Of a stretch of 64,000 nucleotides of DNA, positions 59,669 through 64,000 are shown one piece after another (the stretch's first letter is position 1; each line of letters begins with the position of its first letter). The notes under the pieces were generated by a model. It ran no database searches and was not told where the DNA came from. It worked only from the letters and a program-made list of their open reading frames with translations. Location of the stretch: positions 3,968,001 through 4,032,000 of the forward strand of contig CP077641.1 in assembly GCA_019056435.1 (NCBI GenBank), read 5' to 3'. Both the position numbers and the translations under genes were made by a program. The stretch is from Stutzerimonas stutzeri (lineage in GTDB: Bacteria > Pseudomonadota > Gammaproteobacteria > Pseudomonadales > Pseudomonadaceae).

Positions 59669-59845
59669 ATGGACATCCAGGTTCGACCGCTGACGCCCCT
59701 TGAAGGAAGCCTGTGGGAGGTACGCATGGATCGAAGGAAGGTCACTTTCCGCAGTGAATCCGAAGCCCGCGCCTTCGTTCAAACCCTTCAGGCGCGTCTG
59801 GCCGCACCACACGCCCTGCCCCTCGCCGAACAACGCCAGGCCTGA
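59669..59845 (+). CDS. Small conserved protein, 58 residues
   Basis: This is a soluble peptide starting MDIQVRPLTPLEGSLWEVRMD and continuing with a beta-strand/helix pattern (KVTFRSESEARAFVQTLQARL). GGAGG precedes the start with good spacing. I recall similar small proteins in Pseudomonas genomes without known function; the fold suggests a small DNA- or protein-binding unit, but this is speculative. Confidence 0.7.
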   Translation: MDIQVRPLTPLEGSLWEVRMDRRKVTFRSESEARAFVQTLQARLAAPHALPLAEQRQA

Positions 59846-60004
59846 CGGCCGAGCCACCGCGCACCGTGCCTGCAAGCGGACGCGGTGCGCTGCCTTTGCT
59901 ATGCCATGGTGAGACCGGCATTTAATGCCATTGCACCAACGGCCAATGGAAACCTGCGTGAATAACGCGTTGGATAAACGCTCCTTTTCACGTGAGCCAC
60001 ACTC

Positions 60005-60190
60005 ATGAACCTCTACCAAATCGCGCTGTGCGCCGTGCTCAGCCTGGGCATGATCGGCGCGGGCGCGCTGCTCGATTATCGCAATCACGACCGCGACAGA
60101 GCGGCCCGGACCACGGACTACTCGAACCCGAACACCCTCCTCACCGGCCGTCCCAAGCCGCGCGACGAAAAGGAAAAGCCAACAGCCTGA
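60005..60190 (+). CDS. Small single-pass membrane protein, 61 residues
   Basis: This has an N-terminal hydrophobic helix (LYQIALCAVLSLGMIGAGALL) and a charged, proline-containing cytoplasmic tail rich in Arg, Asp and Lys. Codon use fits the neighbours. The ribosome binding site is weak (GTGAG). I do not recognise a function. It lies between the 58-residue protein and the amidase gene. Confidence 0.55.
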   Translation: MNLYQIALCAVLSLGMIGAGALLDYRNHDRDRAARTTDYSNPNTLLTGRPKPRDEKEKPTA

Positions 60191-60280
60191 TCAGCCGGCC
60201 AGAGATCACGAGCTGCAGCGGTTCCGCGAACGCTGGACGGCGCGCTGATCGCCTCAGATTCCCCCCGACGGCCAGGCCGC

Positions 60281-62021
60281 TCAGCTCGTCGGCCTGGCAC
60301 AGGCTGCGTCTGACAGCGGCGGAGTACGCGGTGGTACCCGGCGTTTGCTACCCATCGACTCGTAGGCGGCGGCCAGGCGCAGCAGTGAGGAATCGTCGTA
60401 GGCGCGGCCAGCGAACGTCAGCCCGACTGGCATGCCGATATCGGCCATGAGGCCCATCGGCACGGTGACCGTGGGCACGCCCAGGTGCCGGATCGCGAGA
60501 TTGCCATTGGCGACCCAGACGCCGTTGCTCCAGGCGATGTCCGCCGACTCGGGATTGACGTCCGCGTCGGCGGGCGCCACATCGGCGACCGTCGGGAAGA
60601 TCACCGCATCGAGCCCAAGTCGATCCATCCACTGCTCGAGATCGAGCCGACGTGTCTGCTCCAGGCCACGCAGACCGTCGGGTAGCGTCTCGATCTCGTC
60701 CCAGGGCGTGATGCCGCGCTCGGCCATGCGCACGTATTCATCCATCCCAGCCGCGAGGTCGCCCTCGCGGTTCGGCAAGGTGCCGGGGTCGTGCGGGAAG
60801 ATCTGCGGACCGTCCACATCCACCAGACGGTTCAATGCGGGGTCGCCGTTGGCCTGCAGGAAATCGTCGAAGGCCCAGGCGGTCAGGTCCCAGAGCTCGT
60901 GATGGAGAAATTCCTTGGAGACCAGCCCGCGGTTGAACACCGTCGGTGCGCCAGGGCGATCCCCTTCGCAATTGGAGACCAGCGGGAAATCCACTTCCAC
61001 CACCTCGGCACCTGCAGCTTCGAGCGCGCGGCGGGCAGCTTCCCACAGCGCGATCACCGACGGTCGTGTATGGATGCGCTGCCCGGTGGGCCCGCCGATC
61101 CCCCGGGTTCTCGCTGGTACCGGCCTCGGGGTCGGCATTGATGTACATCTTCGGCACGCCAAAGCGCTTGCCGGCCAACGCACCAACGCCCGACAGCAAG
61201 TCGAGGTAAGACGCCGGGCGCACCGAAGTAACGCTCGGCAACGGCACCCAGGGCTGCATGCGCCACAGATCGCCACGGGTGTCCGGGTCCTCGGCGACGA
61301 TGATGTCGAGCACTTCGAGCAGATCGGCCATGGTGCGGGTGAACGGGACGACAACATCCATGGTCGGCGTCAGCGGCCAGTTGCCTCGCACCGAGATGAT
61401 CCCGCGTGACGGCGTGTAGGCACACAGGCCGCTGTTCGAGGCCGGCCCGCGGCCGCTGGACCAGGTTTCCTCGGCCAGGCCGAAGGCGGCGAAGCTGGCC
61501 GCGGTCGCGGTACCGGCCCCATTGGAGGAGCCGGAGGCAAAGGGTGCCGGCAGGTAGTCACCGTTGTAGGGGCTCTCCGCGCGACCGTAGACGCCACGCT
61601 GCATCCCGCCGTTGGCCATCGGCGGCATGTTGGTCTTGCCCAGGCAGATCGCGCCTGCCGCGCGCAGACGCTCGATGGTGAAGGCGTCACGGTAGGCGAC
61701 GAGCTTGGCGAAGGCCGGGCTGCCGGAGGCCGCTGTGAGGCCCTTGACCAGGTAGCTGTCCTTGGCCGTGTAGGGGACGCCGTCGAGCGGGCCGAGGGTT
61801 TCGCCGCGTGCACGGCGCGCGTCGGACTGGCGCGCTTCCTCTAGCGCCTCGGGATTGCGGACCACCACGGCGTTGAGTGCGGTCGGCGTGTCGAGGTCAT
61901 CGTAAGCGTCGATTCGCGCGAGATAGGCCTGAACCAGTTCGACCGCCGTAACCCGCCCCGCCTCCAACGCATCGCGCAGATCGGCAATGGACGCCTCGGT
62001 GACTTCGATCGGTGTATTCAT
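60281..62021 (-). CDS. Amidase-signature family protein (single-base frameshift)
   Basis: This hydrolase has the amidase signature fold (Ser-cisSer-Lys triad). The lysine is in YTAKDSYLVKG and the Gly/Ser-rich loop is FASGSSNGAGTATAASFAAFG, with the nucleophile Ser in GRGPASNSG. The family normally shows GGSSGG here, so it is a divergent branch. The run of five C at 61100-61104 has one base too many. Removing one gives GTSENPGIGGPTGQRIHTRPSVIALWEAARR and a 579-residue protein. As written it is split two-thirds along. The start at 62021 has GAGAGG upstream. The substrate is unknown. It is divergent from a siderophore receptor gene. Confidence 0.9.
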
Positions 62022-62114
62022 TCGGCCCTCTCTGGTTCTGGAAACGGTGCGCACAATATAGCGATATCCGCCCGGGCCGCCGAGAGGTCAGGGTTATGCG
62101 ATACGATCTCAGTT

Positions 62115-62133
62115 GATAATAAATCGCAATAAC
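62115..62133. promoter_or_regulatory. Fur-box-like site upstream of the siderophore receptor
   Basis: The 19 bases beginning GATAAT agree with the classical Fur consensus at about 12 of 19 positions, in a locally AT-rich stretch 40 bases before the receptor start. Iron repression of the receptor is expected from its family. Confidence 0.55.
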
Positions 62134-62172
62134 TCTAGGATGCGCGCCCCCACCGTTTCCAAGGATCGTACG

Positions 62173-64000
62173 ATGCGGCGCCTTCTGTTCCCGATGCTCG
62201 CGGTTCCCACCCTGCTCTGCCAAACCACGGCCCTGGCCGACGAAGCGCAACAAAGCCCGCTGGCGCTTGATGAAATGGAAGTGACCGCATCGGCCGAACG
62301 CGCCGACGGCCCGGTCGACGGTTATCGTGCAACCCGCTCCGCCAGCGCCACACGTACCGATACCCCCATCCACGAGACGCCTCAATCGATCAGCGTCGTA
62401 CCCGCGCAGGTCGTGCAGGACATCGGCGCCACCCGCCTGGAAGATGCGCTGGACTACGCCGGAGGTGTCGAGCGCGGCAACAATTTCGGCGGTCAGGGTC
62501 TGACCGAATTCCTGGTACGCGGCTTCAGCACCCAGGAGTTCTACCGCAATGGCTTCGCGGTCAACCGCGGCTACCCAAACATGCCCGACGCCAGCACGCT
62601 GGAGCGCATCGAAGTTCTGCGCGGTCCGGCGTCGATGCTCTATGGCCGCGGTGACCCGGGCGGCACCTTCAACATCGTCAGCAAGCAGCCGCAGATGCAG
62701 CGACGTACCGTACTGGGCAGCCAGGTCGATACCGAGGGCCTGCGCCGCGGCACGCTCGATACCACTGGGCCCCTGGACGACGAGGCTACCTTCACCTATC
62801 GCCTGAACCTCGTGGCCGAGGGTGCCGACAGTTTCCGCGATCACGTCGAAAGCGAGCGCTACAACATCGCGCCGGTACTGCGCTGGCAGCTCAGCGACGA
62901 CACCGCCGTGATTCTCGAAGGCGACTATCTGCACAACCGTCACCCCATGGACCGCGGCGTCACCCGCTACGCCACGCAAGCCGGCGAATTGCCGCGCGAC
63001 CGCTTTCTCGGTGAGGAAAGCGCCGGCAAACTGACCAACCAGAACGCCACAACCCAGCTGCGCGTGGAGCACCAGCTCAGCCCAGACTGGGCGCTACGCG
63101 GCGGTGTGCAGTACCTCGACGGCAGCATCGACGGCGGCGCGGTGGAGAGCAACGGCATCGCCGCAGACGGCCGCACCATCGGTCGCAACTACAGCGAGCG
63201 CTGGCTGAACTGGAACGACTTCATGGCTCAGGCCAACCTCGAGGGCCATTTCGACACGGCGGGGCTGGCGCACACCCTGCTGCTCGGTCTGGAGTTCGAC
63301 GATTTCAATTACAACTCGCTGATCCGTCGCTCCAGCGGTGCGCTCGACGCCTTCCCGATCGACCTTTACGCCCCGACCTACGGCCAGGCCCTGCCCGAGC
63401 TGACCCGCACCACCACCCACGACGCGGAAGACCTGAAGACCTACGCCCTCTACCTGCAGGACCAGATCGCCCTGACCGAACGCCTCACCGCGCAGGTCGG
63501 TGCTCGCGTGGAGCGCTTCGAGCAACGCTACGTCAACAAGCTCTCCGCCGCCGGCAGCTGGGAGCACTCGCACAACGCCGTGTCGCCGCGCGTAGGGTTG
63601 ATCTACGACCTGACCGAAGCGCTGGCGGTGTATGCCAACACCTCGCGCTCGTTCAAGCCCAACCGTGGCGCGGACCGTTCCAGCCAGGCGTTCGACCCCG
63701 AACAAGGGATCGCCCATGAACTCGGCATCAAGTACGAGCTGCCGGAGCACGACATGAGCGTCACCGCCGCGCTGTTCCACATCACCAAGGAGAACGTGCT
63801 GACCACCGATCCGCAGGACAGCAACTACCAGGTGGCTGCCGGCGAGGTGCGCAGCCGCGGCTTCGACATCAGCGTGGCCGGCAACATCACCCCGCAGTGG
63901 CGCGTGATCGGCGGCTATGCCTATGTCGATGCGCAAGTCACCGACAGCACGACAGCCAGCATGCCGGTCGGTACTCGCCTGGCCAACGTGCCACGCCACA
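62173..64000 (+). CDS. TonB-dependent siderophore receptor, 3' end outside window
   Basis: This outer-membrane receptor is of the FhuE/FpvB-like siderophore class without an N-terminal signalling domain. It has a signal peptide (residues about 1-23), a TonB box near DEMEVTA, a plug domain (about 50-175 with TPQSISVVPAQVVQD, FLVRGFSTQEFYRNG and LERIEVLRGPASMLYGRGDPGGTFNIV), and a barrel that is open to the window edge (609 codons seen; such proteins are about 700 residues). The frame is intact throughout. The siderophore is unknown. A Fur-box-like site lies upstream. Confidence 0.92.
   Translation, partial: MRRLLFPMLAVPTLLCQTTALADEAQQSPLALDEMEVTASAERADGPVDGYRATRSASATRTDTPIHETPQSISVVPAQVVQDIGATRLEDALDYAGGVERGNNFGGQGLTEFLVRGFSTQEFYRNGFAVNRGYPNMPDASTLERIEVLRGPASMLYGRGDPGGTFNIVSKQPQMQRRTVLGSQVDTEGLRRGTLDTTGPLDDEATFTYRLNLVAEGADSFRDHVESERYNIAPVLRWQLSDDTAVILEGDYLHNRHPMDRGVTRYATQAGELPRDRFLGEESAGKLTNQNATTQLRVEHQLSPDWALRGGVQYLDGSIDGGAVESNGIAADGRTIGRNYSERWLNWNDFMAQANLEGHFDTAGLAHTLLLGLEFDDFNYNSLIRRSSGALDAFPIDLYAPTYGQALPELTRTTTHDAEDLKTYALYLQDQIALTERLTAQVGARVERFEQRYVNKLSAAGSWEHSHNAVSPRVGLIYDLTEALAVYANTSRSFKPNRGADRSSQAFDPEQGIAHELGIKYELPEHDMSVTAALFHITKENVLTTDPQDSNYQVAAGEVRSRGFDISVAGNITPQWRVIGGYAYVDAQVTDSTTASMPVGTRLANVPRH

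Noticed and set aside
61897..63999. Long minus-strand frames at 61897-63072 and 63094-63999
   Set aside because: They are antisense to the siderophore receptor, whose plus-strand frame is unbroken to the window edge and carries all receptor motifs.

Overview
The window is GC-rich, densely coded bacterial DNA from the Pseudomonadaceae, most likely the Pseudomonas/Stutzerimonas stutzeri group. Several blocks keep gene orders I recall from P. aeruginosa: plpD - FimV-like - MarR - recQ - yecA; cysK - DUF748 - moxR - VWA; uspA - uup - slt - yegS. The genus is a firm inference and the species group a soft one. I see no rRNA, tRNA, IS element, prophage or CRISPR array.

Layout. (1) 1-9558: a sugar-acid catabolic locus with an IlvD/Edd-type aldonate (arabonate-like) dehydratase, a TRAP transporter (DctM, DctQ, DctP), an alpha-ketoglutarate-semialdehyde-type dehydrogenase, an FAH-fold AraD1/GguC-type protein and two LysR regulators. 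Together they would import a pentonate and convert it to 2-oxoglutarate by a Weimberg-type route. (2) 9565-38019: core housekeeping genes, including PlpD, a FimV paralogue, RecQ, TapT, AceK, CysK, a MoxR/VWA pair, a UspA protein, Uup, Slt, a MOSC protein, CheV (behind a clear sigma-28 promoter) and a YegS-type lipid kinase. (3) 38284-50602: a Wzx/Wzy-type exopolysaccharide locus with an initiating phosphoglycosyltransferase, Wzb, Wzc, a secreted GH5 glycosidase, a Wzy-like polymerase, a GT2, a WecG-type GT26, Gmd, Rmd and Wza, closed by a strong terminator. It should make a GDP-D-rhamnose-derived polymer, but no Wzx flippase is present. (4) 51162-54406: a PP2C phosphatase, transmembrane Ser/Thr kinase and FHA protein operon. 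(5) 54429-56860: a GAF-EAL and a GAF-GGDEF protein, for c-di-GMP turnover. (6) 57364-64000: two TonB-dependent receptors, an amidase and two small proteins; the second receptor has a Fur-box-like site upstream and runs off the window.

A dominating property of this sequence is that 19 of about 56 genes are broken by exactly one single-base insertion or deletion, mostly in short homopolymers, and each reads through to a full-length family member when that base is corrected. I read this as sequencing or assembly error, not gene decay. Coordinates below span the repaired genes.

The most interesting biology is regulatory. It includes a predicted RsmA hairpin over the ribosome binding site of the first EPS gene, a 25-codon leader ORF before wzb, strong hairpins at the wzc/GH5 and gmd/rmd junctions, and a kinase-phosphatase-FHA module placed between the EPS locus and c-di-GMP enzymes.
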